In this document: positions 32,143 through 39,361 of the stretch, piece after piece | Position numbering within the stretch: position 1 is the first letter of the stretch | How the letters are laid out: each line of letters begins with the position of its first letter | IMG/VR virus record: IMGVR_UViG_3300043775_003573 | Coordinates: 1-45,229 of that record | Length of the DNA: 45,229 nucleotides | Strand: one strand, 5' to 3' | From: a virus | Position numbers and translations under genes: made by a program | Notes under the pieces: model-generated | What the model saw: the letters and a program-made list of their open reading frames with translations, nothing else | The model's database searches: none | What the model was told of the DNA's origin: nothing

Positions 32143-32547
32143 ATGGATAACGAGACAAAAACTCTATTTTTATCAATAGCAGTAGCATTAGGATTGTTAT
32201 GGTTGCTAAAGCCAAAAGGAACAAATATAATAGGAAAAGAAAAACATAAGGATGCTGACAGAAACGACAGTAATAACAGTAATAACAGTAATAACAGTAA
32301 TAAAAGTAATGATAAGTATGCAGAGCCTAAAATCGCATCTGAATCAACTAAAAAGGAAAAGGACAATGCAGTAATTGCATTACAAGCTATGAGAGAAGCT
32401 ATTAAAAATAAAGAGCCAAAAAGAGAACTTGATAAACTTAATGCTATGATTTCACAAGACTATGGAGTTAAAGTTTTATTAAATAAAAAAACACTTAAAT
32501 TAAGAGCTATGTCTAAACAAGGCAAAGTTCTAGCAGAAGAAAATTAA
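32143..32547 (+). CDS. N-anchored protein with Asn/Ser repeat
   Basis: 134 aa. Membrane segment 5-20 (TLFLSIAVALGLLWLL), KPKG, a polar segment with five DSN/NSN-type units, then a charged helical C-terminal half. Starts 3 nt after the previous stop. Function unknown. Confidence 0.6.
   Translation: MDNETKTLFLSIAVALGLLWLLKPKGTNIIGKEKHKDADRNDSNNSNNSNNSNKSNDKYAEPKIASESTKKEKDNAVIALQAMREAIKNKEPKRELDKLNAMISQDYGVKVLLNKKTLKLRAMSKQGKVLAEEN
32266..32310 (+). repeat. 5 x 9-nt tandem repeat (AACAGTAAT)
   Basis: GACAGTAAT, three AACAGTAAT and AAAAGTAAT run head to tail and encode (D/N/K)-S-N units in the linker of the gene at 32143. Confidence 0.9.
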
Positions 32548-32549
32548 TT

Positions 32550-32993
32550 ATGGCAGGAATATATTCACCAATAGTCACGATATTTCCTGATGGAGTGGTT
32601 ACAGTAGCAAGCACAGATGATACTAGTTATAGTCAGATAACTCAATCTGCGGGTAGTTTTATTTATGCAATCGATAAAATTTATATGAGCGCAAACAGTG
32701 GCTCTCAATTAATAGAGCCTTTGGTATTTACACAGTACGATGTTAATGGAAATATTGAGAGTCGTAATCAAATTCAAACAATTGACCCATATCAATATCA
32801 GAACTCTATTTTTTTAAATTTTAATCAAAAAAATATATATTTGAACGGTAGAAATAACTTTACTTTTAATATTTTACCTAATGAAAATATTTTATTGGTT
32901 TTTTCAAGTGAAGAACTTTCTAATAAAGATTTCTTAGAACCAACCAATTTCTTTAATGATGACTTTTTTAGTGATTATACAGAAATAGTTTAA
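32550..32993 (+). CDS. Second capsid-like protein
   Basis: 147 aa, beta-rich, no membrane segment. From about residue 45 it aligns by eye with residues 125-215 of the protein at 524: YDVNGNIESRNQIQTIDPYQYQ against KDANGN, the same 7-8 residue gap and TIDPYQQQ, then comparable strands. It ends in an acidic aromatic tail (NFFNDDFFSDYTEIV) recalling the acidic N-terminus of the first protein. Best reading: minor capsid or second jelly-roll subunit; function inferred. Confidence 0.5.
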   Translation: MAGIYSPIVTIFPDGVVTVASTDDTSYSQITQSAGSFIYAIDKIYMSANSGSQLIEPLVFTQYDVNGNIESRNQIQTIDPYQYQNSIFLNFNQKNIYLNGRNNFTFNILPNENILLVFSSEELSNKDFLEPTNFFNDDFFSDYTEIV

Positions 32994-33035
32994 CTATACG
33001 ATTTTCAATTTAAAAATAAAGTAAAATTAAAAAAT

Positions 33036-34229
33036 ATGTCAACTCAAATAAGTTTAAGTGTTACAAATAATACTTCCCTTGCTCAGCCTGTTAACATTAT
33101 GGGAACACTAGTTCCTCAAGGGTTTTCCAACGATTCTAATAAATTATACGAATACAATTTGGCTACAGAATCTTTTTCAAGCCTTACATCAATATCTATA
33201 CTTATCGCAACGAGTCCAAACCCTACATTTATTGCTTACAATGCAATAGTAAAATCCAATGATGTTGCTGGTGTGGTAAGCGCTTTAAATAGTTTAAATA
33301 AAGGCGTTTTTCTAAACAATGGAACTACGGTTTATGTTTCTGGTAACGATTATTATAGTTATGGTAGTTTAGTAATTAACTCGTCAATTTCAACTTCTAC
33401 AATTTTAGGAACTACTGGAAATAACCCTTCGGGAATAACAATTGACCCATTAGGAAATATTTATACAGCAAATGGAATAAGTAACAATGTAACTAAAATT
33501 ACACCTCTTGGGGTATCTACAATTTTAGGAACGACTGGCGCACAGCCCGTTGGAATAACAATAGATAGCTCAGGAAATATTTATACGAGTAATGGTTCTG
33601 ATAATGTGAGTAAAATAACACCTTTGGGAGTATCAACTATACTAGGGGTATCAGCAGGCTCTCCTACGGGAATAACTATTGATTCTTTAGGAAATATTTA
33701 TACATCAAATGGAGGGAGTAACAGAGTAATTAAAATTACGCCACTAGGAGTATCTACAACCTTAGCAATCCTAACTGGTCAAGCCCCAGTTGCAATAACA
33801 ATTGATTCATCTGGAAATATATATACTGCAAACTACTTTACTAATATAGTAAGCAAAATAACACCACTTGGAGTAGCTACAACATTAGGAACGACTGGCA
33901 TAACCCCAGTTGCAATAACAATTGATTCGTCTGGAAATATATATACTGCAAATCAATCGAGTGATAATGTAAGCAAAATTACGCCACTTGGGGTATCTAC
34001 AATATTAGGAACTACTGGCTCTGCTCCAAGCGGAATAACTATTGATTCTTTAGGAAATATTTATACTGCAAATCAAGGGAGTAATAATGTAAGCAAAATC
34101 ACACCGCTTGGGGTATCTACAATTTTAAATGTAACTGGTTCGCAACCACAAGGAATAACTATTGACGTATATGGTAATATTTATACTTCAAATCAAGGGA
34201 GTGATAATGTAAGCAAAATAACTCCATAA
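33036..34229 (+). CDS. Seven-repeat NHL-type beta-propeller
   Basis: 397 aa. After a distinct N-terminal domain (1-125), seven consecutive repeats of about 40 residues follow the pattern GITID-x2-GNIYT-(A/S)-N-x5-V-x-KITPLGVST-x-LG. This is the NHL/Vgb-lyase blade pattern, and seven copies suffice for a closed propeller. No signal peptide. As the last gene of the structural block it may be a receptor-binding or vertex protein. Repeat call is firm; role is inferred. Confidence 0.7.
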   Translation: MSTQISLSVTNNTSLAQPVNIMGTLVPQGFSNDSNKLYEYNLATESFSSLTSISILIATSPNPTFIAYNAIVKSNDVAGVVSALNSLNKGVFLNNGTTVYVSGNDYYSYGSLVINSSISTSTILGTTGNNPSGITIDPLGNIYTANGISNNVTKITPLGVSTILGTTGAQPVGITIDSSGNIYTSNGSDNVSKITPLGVSTILGVSAGSPTGITIDSLGNIYTSNGGSNRVIKITPLGVSTTLAILTGQAPVAITIDSSGNIYTANYFTNIVSKITPLGVATTLGTTGITPVAITIDSSGNIYTANQSSDNVSKITPLGVSTILGTTGSAPSGITIDSLGNIYTANQGSNNVSKITPLGVSTILNVTGSQPQGITIDVYGNIYTSNQGSDNVSKITP

Positions 34230-34247
34230 TACTACCCTACTAAAAAT

Positions 34248-34282
34248 AAAAAAGCGACTACACATAATGCAGTCGCTTTTTT
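34248..34282. terminator. Bidirectional terminator between convergent blocks
   Basis: A 12-bp stem AAAAAAGCGACT (34248-34259) and AGTCGCTTTTTT (34271-34282), with an 11-nt loop, has T runs on both strands. It lies 18 nt after the last + gene and about 80 nt after the end of the - operon. It fits termination in both directions. Confidence 0.9.
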
Positions 34283-34361
34283 TTACTAGAAAAATTAAAA
34301 TTATCAATCCCCATTGACTAATTACAAATCTAAAAAAATATTTTCAGTTGTGCAAATTTTT

Positions 34362-35231
34362 TTATGTAAAATTTGTAGTAACATTTGGCAAAGAATGTAT
34401 GCCATTGTGTGCAGTTACGCCAGTAAGTGTCGAAATACTAGTACCGTTGTTTTGCAGTAGCTTTTGATATATGCTACTCTTATCCTTTATAACAGTACCT
34501 TGAACAAATCTTACCGTGTCATTCTCGTCCATTATAAGATAACCTCCGCCCTCAATATTATCGTCCATTGATACTGCTTTCTTTAACCTATCGTCCTCTT
34601 TAGGCATTAGCTTAGCCAACTGCTTCAAAACTGTCTTTTTAGCCATCCATTGCTCTGAATCCTTCTTGTCGTTGAAGTATAAATCGTTTTTGTATTTTGA
34701 CATATTAGCAATCTGTTGAATCTCTAGTTTAGACATAACTTTAAAGACAACATCATCGTTTACTTTGGCACAAGCGTAGATATATTTCAGCGTAGAAGAG
34801 TTTCTAACAGCAGAATGATTAGGAGTATGGTATAGCTTTGGCTCAAGACCTAGTTCGTATTCGAAGTCGTCTTCTTCATAGACTATTTCACACCATATTT
34901 TCTTTACTTTGTCAGAACGCAATAATAACGTCAATAAGCCCTTATAACCTAAAACGGCAGTTATGCTATCGTTATAAGGAATAAAGTAAAATTCGCCTAT
35001 CATTTGGCTTGGATTAAGACCAATTTCAGCACAATGCAATATACTAGCAAATAGCGAAGCAGGATTTTTCAAAAACACATCTTGAAGCTTAGGAGAGCGT
35101 TTTAGTTCGCTAATTACAATTTGTTTAAATTTAGCAGGACTTAACGAACTACCTTCTAGTAATTCTACAAGGTTTTTTTGTTCGTACTTTTCGATTGTAG
35201 TTGTGAAGCTACTGATTAATTCTTTGCTCAT
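34362..35231 (-). CDS. recT: RecT-family single-strand annealing protein
   Basis: 289 aa. LSPAKFKQIVISELKRSPKL, then NPASLFASILHCAEIGLNP, FYFIPYNDSITAVLGYKGLL, SEQWMAKKTVLKQLAKLMP: the order and wording are those of the RecT/Bet-like family (PF03837). It anneals complementary single strands during recombination-dependent replication and works with an exonuclease, here probably the PD-(D/E)XK protein two genes upstream in the same operon. Last gene of the - strand transcript. Confidence 0.9.
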   Translation of the reverse strand: MSKELISSFTTTIEKYEQKNLVELLEGSSLSPAKFKQIVISELKRSPKLQDVFLKNPASLFASILHCAEIGLNPSQMIGEFYFIPYNDSITAVLGYKGLLTLLLRSDKVKKIWCEIVYEEDDFEYELGLEPKLYHTPNHSAVRNSSTLKYIYACAKVNDDVVFKVMSKLEIQQIANMSKYKNDLYFNDKKDSEQWMAKKTVLKQLAKLMPKEDDRLKKAVSMDDNIEGGGYLIMDENDTVRFVQGTVIKDKSSIYQKLLQNNGTSISTLTGVTAHNGIHSLPNVTTNFT

Positions 35232-35232
35232 C

Positions 35233-35454
35233 TTATAAGTTGTTTAAGTTTAGGTATTCGGATTTTTTATTTTCAAGTTCGTTTATTTCAATTGCAATCC
35301 TTTCTAACTCATCTAAGATATTTTGGAATTTTCTTGAGTTTATAGTGTAATTTTTAGCTTCCTTCAGCAAAAATTTTCTCAAGTTAACTCTGTAAATATT
35401 TACTTCGTGAATTTCTAGGTTAATCTTAGTTAGCGAATACTCTTCTGGATTCAT
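35233..35454 (-). CDS. Small helical protein between recombination genes
   Basis: 73 aa, charged and entirely helical with a leucine-rich coiled-coil C-terminus (ILDELERIAIEINELE). It ends 1 nt before the RecT start and begins 11 nt after the exonuclease stop. Position suggests a partner of the RecT/exonuclease pair, but no family is recognised. Confidence 0.6.
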   Translation of the reverse strand: MNPEEYSLTKINLEIHEVNIYRVNLRKFLLKEAKNYTINSRKFQNILDELERIAIEINELENKKSEYLNLNNL

Positions 35455-35465
35455 TTTGTAGTAGT

Positions 35466-36251
35466 TTAATAAACTATTTCGTCAATGTGGGGCATTTCTA
35501 CTCTGCTAGAGCAATTATCTCTTATGAAGCACTCATTGCATCGTATAAGAGAAGGTTTAGCCTTGAAAACCTTTTCTATTGGCTTTTGTAATTCGCCCTT
35601 TACCCACTCAACAGTTGACAAATGCGTAGCAATAGTGTTTTCCTCAACGTGAACCTTTATTATCTTTACATCATGCGTAGCTTTGGTAGAAAATATAAAG
35701 AAGAAAAAATCAATATCATCAGGCTCACATTCTAATTCTTTAGACAAAAGAATCTTGTATTGAACTGGCTGTAGCATTAGATTATGCTTTTCAGTCAATG
35801 AATCAAGGTTCCAACCTAATTCATTCCATTTGTCATCCATAAGCCCACTGTACTTGGTATCAATGATACAAATCCTATCGTTCCACTTGGCTACAATATC
35901 GAAAATACCAGTCATACCATCTTGCGTACACACTTTGCCTATTTCAATTATTTCAATTCCGTAATTTTTTACAATTTTCTTGAAGAACTCGGCACTGTCT
36001 ATTGCTCTTTGGTACTGCTCTGAAACCATTTCTTTTTTTGTTCCTGCATATACTATCTTGGCTTGTGGAATATGACCGTCACGAGGTATAGAGCCAGTAG
36101 CCATATACTCAAAAAAATTACCGTATTCCATTGCATCGCTTGAAGGAAATCTAACACCATCAATATACTTTGCTTTAGTCTGAAGACCGCAAACTTCACC
36201 GTTCTTATATTTTGCAAATTCTTTTAGAAAGCTTTGGGAAATGTTTATCAT
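35466..36251 (-). CDS. PD-(D/E)XK exonuclease, Cas4/RecB-like
   Basis: 261 aa. GIFDIVAKWNDRICIIDTKYSG gives the nuclease core: an Asp after a strand, then D-x-K of the (D/E)XK motif. The C-terminus has C-x2-C-x5-C (CNECFIRDNC) resembling the cysteine cluster of Cas4/AddB-type Fe-S nucleases, with an earlier lone Cys (VCGL, near residue 20) as a possible fourth ligand. It would resect DNA ends for RecT. Motif-level call; moderately sure. Confidence 0.75.
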   Translation of the reverse strand: MINISQSFLKEFAKYKNGEVCGLQTKAKYIDGVRFPSSDAMEYGNFFEYMATGSIPRDGHIPQAKIVYAGTKKEMVSEQYQRAIDSAEFFKKIVKNYGIEIIEIGKVCTQDGMTGIFDIVAKWNDRICIIDTKYSGLMDDKWNELGWNLDSLTEKHNLMLQPVQYKILLSKELECEPDDIDFFFFIFSTKATHDVKIIKVHVEENTIATHLSTVEWVKGELQKPIEKVFKAKPSLIRCNECFIRDNCSSRVEMPHIDEIVY

Positions 36252-36315
36252 TTTAAAATCGGATTTATTTATAAATTAATTGCTTTTGTTATAGCATCGT
36301 TTTAATGTGCTATAA

Positions 36316-36627
36316 TTATTTCCAACTATAACCGCAGTTCTTGACTAATTTCAAATCATCTTTATTAGCAGGGAAAACTCTACAATTTGTTAGTCTTACT
36401 TTGTAAATTCCGCAACTAGTTTCGCAAAGAAAAGGACACGTATATCCAAGTTTACAGCAAGCTGAACCTTTTTTACCATCAAGCGTTTCACAAAGTTCTG
36501 GGGTGCATTGCCCCTTTCTTCCCTTCTGTTTTCCAATAAAACTATTTAAAAGTCTGCCAGCTTTTGTTTTTGTCATAAATATTATTATCCGTGATAAATA
36601 ATTGACATTTGATTTTTTTTCTTCCAT
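36316..36627 (-). CDS. YkgJ-like cysteine-cluster protein
   Basis: 103 aa. Ten or so cysteines, with CCKLGYTCPFLCETSCGIYKVRLTNCRVFPANKDDL matching in its second half the YkgJ-family ending C-x-IY-x3-R-x2-CR-x-FP (here CGIYKVRLTNCRVFP). The family binds a metal or Fe-S cluster; its biochemical role is not established. Starts 1 nt after the stop of the upstream gene. Confidence 0.55.
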   Translation of the reverse strand: MEEKKSNVNYLSRIIIFMTKTKAGRLLNSFIGKQKGRKGQCTPELCETLDGKKGSACCKLGYTCPFLCETSCGIYKVRLTNCRVFPANKDDLKLVKNCGYSWK

Positions 36628-36915
36628 CTACTTATTTGTATTCATCGATTCAAACTGTGTATTTTCCATCCAACCATCGGATGAATGTACTTTTCCAACC
36701 CATGTATAACCTACTTTTTTTCTAGTCTTTTTGGATATTCCTATAATAGGAGTTTCTACTCTAATATCTTCTAGTTTCTTGAAGTCAATATCCACTTTAG
36801 GCTTCATAGCAAGCTCTCTTAACATGTCGTCAGCAGTAGCTTTATTTTCGGCTTCCATGATGATTGGTTTGTCAACATTTTTAAAATAATATTTGTAAAA
36901 CCTCGTCTTTTCCAT
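36628..36915 (-). CDS. Small protein of unknown function
   Basis: 95 aa from the Met at 36915 (MEKTRFYKYYFKNVDKPIIM); a longer form starts 7 codons upstream at 36936. I prefer the shorter one, since the extra residues are hydrophobic and the AT-rich stretch there looks like leader. The pattern RFYKYYFKNVDKPIIMEAENKATADDML suggests a beta-alpha unit. Not recognised. Confidence 0.5.
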   Translation of the reverse strand: MEKTRFYKYYFKNVDKPIIMEAENKATADDMLRELAMKPKVDIDFKKLEDIRVETPIIGISKKTRKKVGYTWVGKVHSSDGWMENTQFESMNTNK

Positions 36916-37044
36916 AAAAGAAAAATATATATTCATTATGATTTAGAATATTGTAGTAAAATATAATGCAATTACTAATTGAATTAGTTATTTTTGATGC
37001 AAACATCTTATGTCCATAGTAAGTTGTATAAGTTTTCTTGGTAT

Positions 37045-37078
37045 GAGAGCGAGAGTTGTTACTCGCTCTCTTTTTTTT
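37045..37078 (+). terminator. Terminator oriented on the + strand
   Basis: A 9-bp stem GAGAGCGAG (37045-37053) with CTCGCTCTC (37062-37070) is followed by eight T on the + strand. No run of T follows on the - strand, although all neighbouring genes are on -. It would stop antisense + transcripts or end a small + RNA. Confidence 0.7.
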
Positions 37079-37082
37079 CGCC

Positions 37083-37382
37083 CTATTCGTAAGGTAGGTC
37101 GTCAAATTCATTCATATTGTTTATAAAGATTGCATCTCCACAAACATAATCGCTCGGATATATGGATTCCGATTTGTGAGCCATTTCAGTGGCAATAGAG
37201 TTCATAGAAAGATTTTTGTTCTTGCCTTCTTCGTCTATCAATAGCATCTCACCATCTTCTAAGTAAATAACCTCTACTGGACTACTGTATCCCTCGTTGC
37301 AAATTAGGTTCCTTGCGCCAATAAAAGACGTAAATTCTACTTGTCTTTTTTCGCCTTCTGTTGTAATAATTGTTGCTCTCAT
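37083..37382 (-). CDS. DUF3846-like small phage protein
   Basis: 99 aa. VEVIYLEDGEMLLIDEEGKNKNLSMNSIATEMAHK followed by YVCGDAIFI matches the DUF3846 pattern: (L/M)-x-(V/I)-DEEG-x2-x2-L-x2-N-x-x-AT, then (V/I)-x-GDA-x-(F/L). The family is widespread in phages and plasmids; function unknown. A candidate promoter lies 24-53 nt upstream. Confidence 0.6.
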   Translation of the reverse strand: MRATIITTEGEKRQVEFTSFIGARNLICNEGYSSPVEVIYLEDGEMLLIDEEGKNKNLSMNSIATEMAHKSESIYPSDYVCGDAIFINNMNEFDDLPYE

Positions 37383-37405
37383 AGTTAATTTAAAATTTAT
37401 ACGAA

Positions 37406-37435
37406 CAAATGTAAGTAAAAAGTTTTCGGTACAAT
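37406..37435 (-). promoter_or_regulatory. Candidate promoter for the DUF3846-like gene
   Basis: On the - strand TACATTTG (37413-37406) matches TANNTTTG, with ATTG (37435-37432) 18 nt upstream in the -33 place. The ATG at 37382 is 24 nt downstream. Confidence 0.5.
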
Positions 37436-37454
37436 AAAAAAAGTATGTTTTTTT

Positions 37455-37775
37455 TTAATCTTTTTTGTCTACTAGAAACCAATTCGGAAGTTTCTTTTTT
37501 CTAATCTTGTATTGAGTACCTCTTAATAATTCGTTTTCCTTTTGAATCATCTTTCTTTCTCTGGTTATGCTTTCGAAACAAGGAAGTTTATTGAATCCTA
37601 AATCTGTAAGCAGTTGTAAGGCACTCATTTCGTTTATTTTTTCTTTACCTATAAAATTAAAGCAGTAAGTGGCTATAAGACGATTGTCGTTATCTCTTAA
37701 TAGAGGATTAGTCTCTAATAAAAAAGTTACCCTGTCTTTTATCGATTTAAAATCACTGAATTGTTTTGGCTTCAT
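37455..37775 (-). CDS. Phage replication-accessory-like protein
   Basis: 106 aa. IKDRVTFLLETNPLLRDNDNRLIATYCFNF and ITRERKMIQKENELLRGTQYKIRKK follow a pattern I know from small phage proteins (KDRV-x3-L-x3-P-x-LRD-x-D-x-LI, then SI-x-R-x-R-x3-Q-x3-P-x-LRG). Those often lie next to replication genes and look helical and DNA-binding. Function not established. Confidence 0.55.
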   Translation of the reverse strand: MKPKQFSDFKSIKDRVTFLLETNPLLRDNDNRLIATYCFNFIGKEKINEMSALQLLTDLGFNKLPCFESITRERKMIQKENELLRGTQYKIRKKKLPNWFLVDKKD

Positions 37776-37777
37776 CT

Positions 37778-38221
37778 TTAAATAATTTTTACGATTTTAG
37801 GATATTTTTCTTCAAATTGTTCATAGGCAACAAAGGCTGATACAAATTGGTCAAATGCAAACTGTAACTTTGGGTTATCCCAATCATCTGAAACATATTC
37901 AGAAAAACTCTTTGTTAGGTTAATTGGAATTGCGTTATTGACAGAACATCTCTTTAGTTGCTTATCAGTACAGCCGAGAACCATAGCGTTTGTTATATTG
38001 GTCATAAATAAGCGCATATATTTTTCATCGTTTAATCGTTTGTCGTCTATAGAATCCTTTATTTTGATAATTAAAGTTCCTAATAGCACCTGCTTGAAGT
38101 TTCTATCGTTCAAAATGTCCATTGATTCCATTGCAAATTCACTAGAGCCGTCAATTTTTGAACCGTTTATTAAAAACTCTTCCATTAGCTTTTCTGCGTC
38201 ATCTTTTGAAATACCTACCAT
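37778..38221 (-). CDS. Hypothetical early protein
   Basis: 147 aa, helical and acidic, no membrane segment, no recognised domain. Its ATG overlaps the end of the upstream gene (ATGGTAG arrangement at 38215-38221), so the two are translationally coupled, and it ends 2 nt before the next gene. Confidence 0.6.
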   Translation of the reverse strand: MVGISKDDAEKLMEEFLINGSKIDGSSEFAMESMDILNDRNFKQVLLGTLIIKIKDSIDDKRLNDEKYMRLFMTNITNAMVLGCTDKQLKRCSVNNAIPINLTKSFSEYVSDDWDNPKLQFAFDQFVSAFVAYEQFEEKYPKIVKII

Positions 38222-38517
38222 ATTTTTTTTACTTTATAAATGAATGGAGTTGTAGTTGAAAAATCTGTTATGTTGATTATTGCGCCAAAAATTTCACGCA
38301 TCTTTTCCCTATCATTAGCAACTGGAGTACCCTTGAAATACCAAAAATATTGACCACCTATAATGGCTCCAAACTTGTAGAAATTACCGCTTGGTATTTT
38401 ATTGTATTTCTTTGAATCATTCAGTATATTAATTACTATACCGTCCTCTTTAAAGGTAAATAAATTGTATTTTTTTTTGTTTTCTAATTCTGAAAAAGGG
38501 GTTGTTGTTAAGTTCAT
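38215..38517 (-). CDS. Hypothetical early protein
   Basis: 100 aa, beta-rich pattern (KYNLFTFKEDGIVINILND, QYFWYFKGTPVAN), no membrane segment. First gene behind a good promoter, overlapped at its end by the next gene. Not recognised. Confidence 0.6.
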   Translation of the reverse strand: MNLTTTPFSELENKKKYNLFTFKEDGIVINILNDSKKYNKIPSGNFYKFGAIIGGQYFWYFKGTPVANDREKMREIFGAIINITDFSTTTPFIYKVKKIW

Positions 38518-38536
38518 CTTGATTTTTTTATTTGAA

Positions 38537-38565
38537 CAAATATAGTAAAAAAATATTAAAACAAA
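38537..38565 (-). promoter_or_regulatory. Bacteroidota-type promoter
   Basis: On the - strand TTTG (38565-38562) and TATATTTG (38544-38537) are separated by 17 nt, a good match to TTTG-N19-TANNTTTG. The next ATG (38517) is 19 nt downstream. The best promoter in the - strand block. Confidence 0.65.
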
Positions 38566-38606
38566 ATAAAAGTATTATATAAAATATAATAATTTATATT
38601 GAATAA

Positions 38607-39350
38607 CTATTCTTTAATCGTGAAGCTATCCATACTACTGTAAACCAACTGTTTAAATAGCATCTCTCTTTCTTCAAAATAGTCGTGTACTATTTTTCTA
38701 TTGGCTTCTGTATCTCGGTAGTATATGCAATCTGTTTTATAGCAGTCAAATTCATCGCCTAACATAATCGATATTTCGTGCATCATGTAGTAGCAGGAAT
38801 ACCTAATATCGTGATATATAGATTGAAGCTGTGGGTCATTTTTTCTTGTAACAACCGTTTCGTAATATTCCCCTTGAACAAACCTTTGAAAAGATTTTTC
38901 GCTACCCAAAACAGATAGTGAAGCAAGCCTAATAGCCTTTGCTTTTTCATCTAATGCTCTATCGTATGTTTTCTTGGATATATAGCCTTTAACATAAGCA
39001 ATTCTCCAAAAAGCATGGTCTAAATCAGTTCCAGTCAATATTCCTTTTTCGTGGTCGTATTCGAAATTCCAAACGGTAACTTTCTTTTTTGGGGAAACAT
39101 CGATAATTGGATTTTTATTTAGGTATTTTTTAGCATCAGTTTGCACCAAATTAAATAGGTACATAAACTTGCTTGGAAAATTTTTGTTTTCTGTTTGGTA
39201 TAGGGTATGCTTTCCGTCAAAAACTAATTCATTGCACTCGCTACCAATTCTAATTAGAAAATCGCTCTTGCAATTTTTAAGCATTTTTAACTTTCGGTCA
39301 ATCCGTACCCTTTTGTATTGTCGGGGAAAATCTTTTAAATTTAGTTCCAT
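38607..39350 (-). CDS. Polymerase-palm-like protein (B family?)
   Basis: 247 aa. Three blocks occur in the order of a B-family polymerase palm: GTDLDHAFWRIA (107-118, motif A-like), KAIRLASLSVLGS (138-150, motif B-like K-x6-S-x2-G) and DCYKTDCIYYRDT (202-214, motif C-like, KTD in place of DTD). The protein is far shorter than any replicative polymerase and has no exonuclease domain. It may be a minimal or inactivated polymerase, or a priming factor. The resemblance is by eye only; it could also be an unrelated hypothetical protein. Confidence 0.4.
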   Translation of the reverse strand: MELNLKDFPRQYKRVRIDRKLKMLKNCKSDFLIRIGSECNELVFDGKHTLYQTENKNFPSKFMYLFNLVQTDAKKYLNKNPIIDVSPKKKVTVWNFEYDHEKGILTGTDLDHAFWRIAYVKGYISKKTYDRALDEKAKAIRLASLSVLGSEKSFQRFVQGEYYETVVTRKNDPQLQSIYHDIRYSCYYMMHEISIMLGDEFDCYKTDCIYYRDTEANRKIVHDYFEEREMLFKQLVYSSMDSFTIKE

Positions 39351-39361
39351 AGCAGTTGTTG

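Noticed and set aside
32067-32366. 99-codon - strand frame with poly-leucine
   Set aside because: Antisense of the AACAGTAAT repeat inside a better-supported + gene.
36881-37111. 76-codon frame on - between the DUF3846-like gene and the next gene
   Set aside because: It overlaps both neighbours, runs through the hairpin and has an unusual composition.
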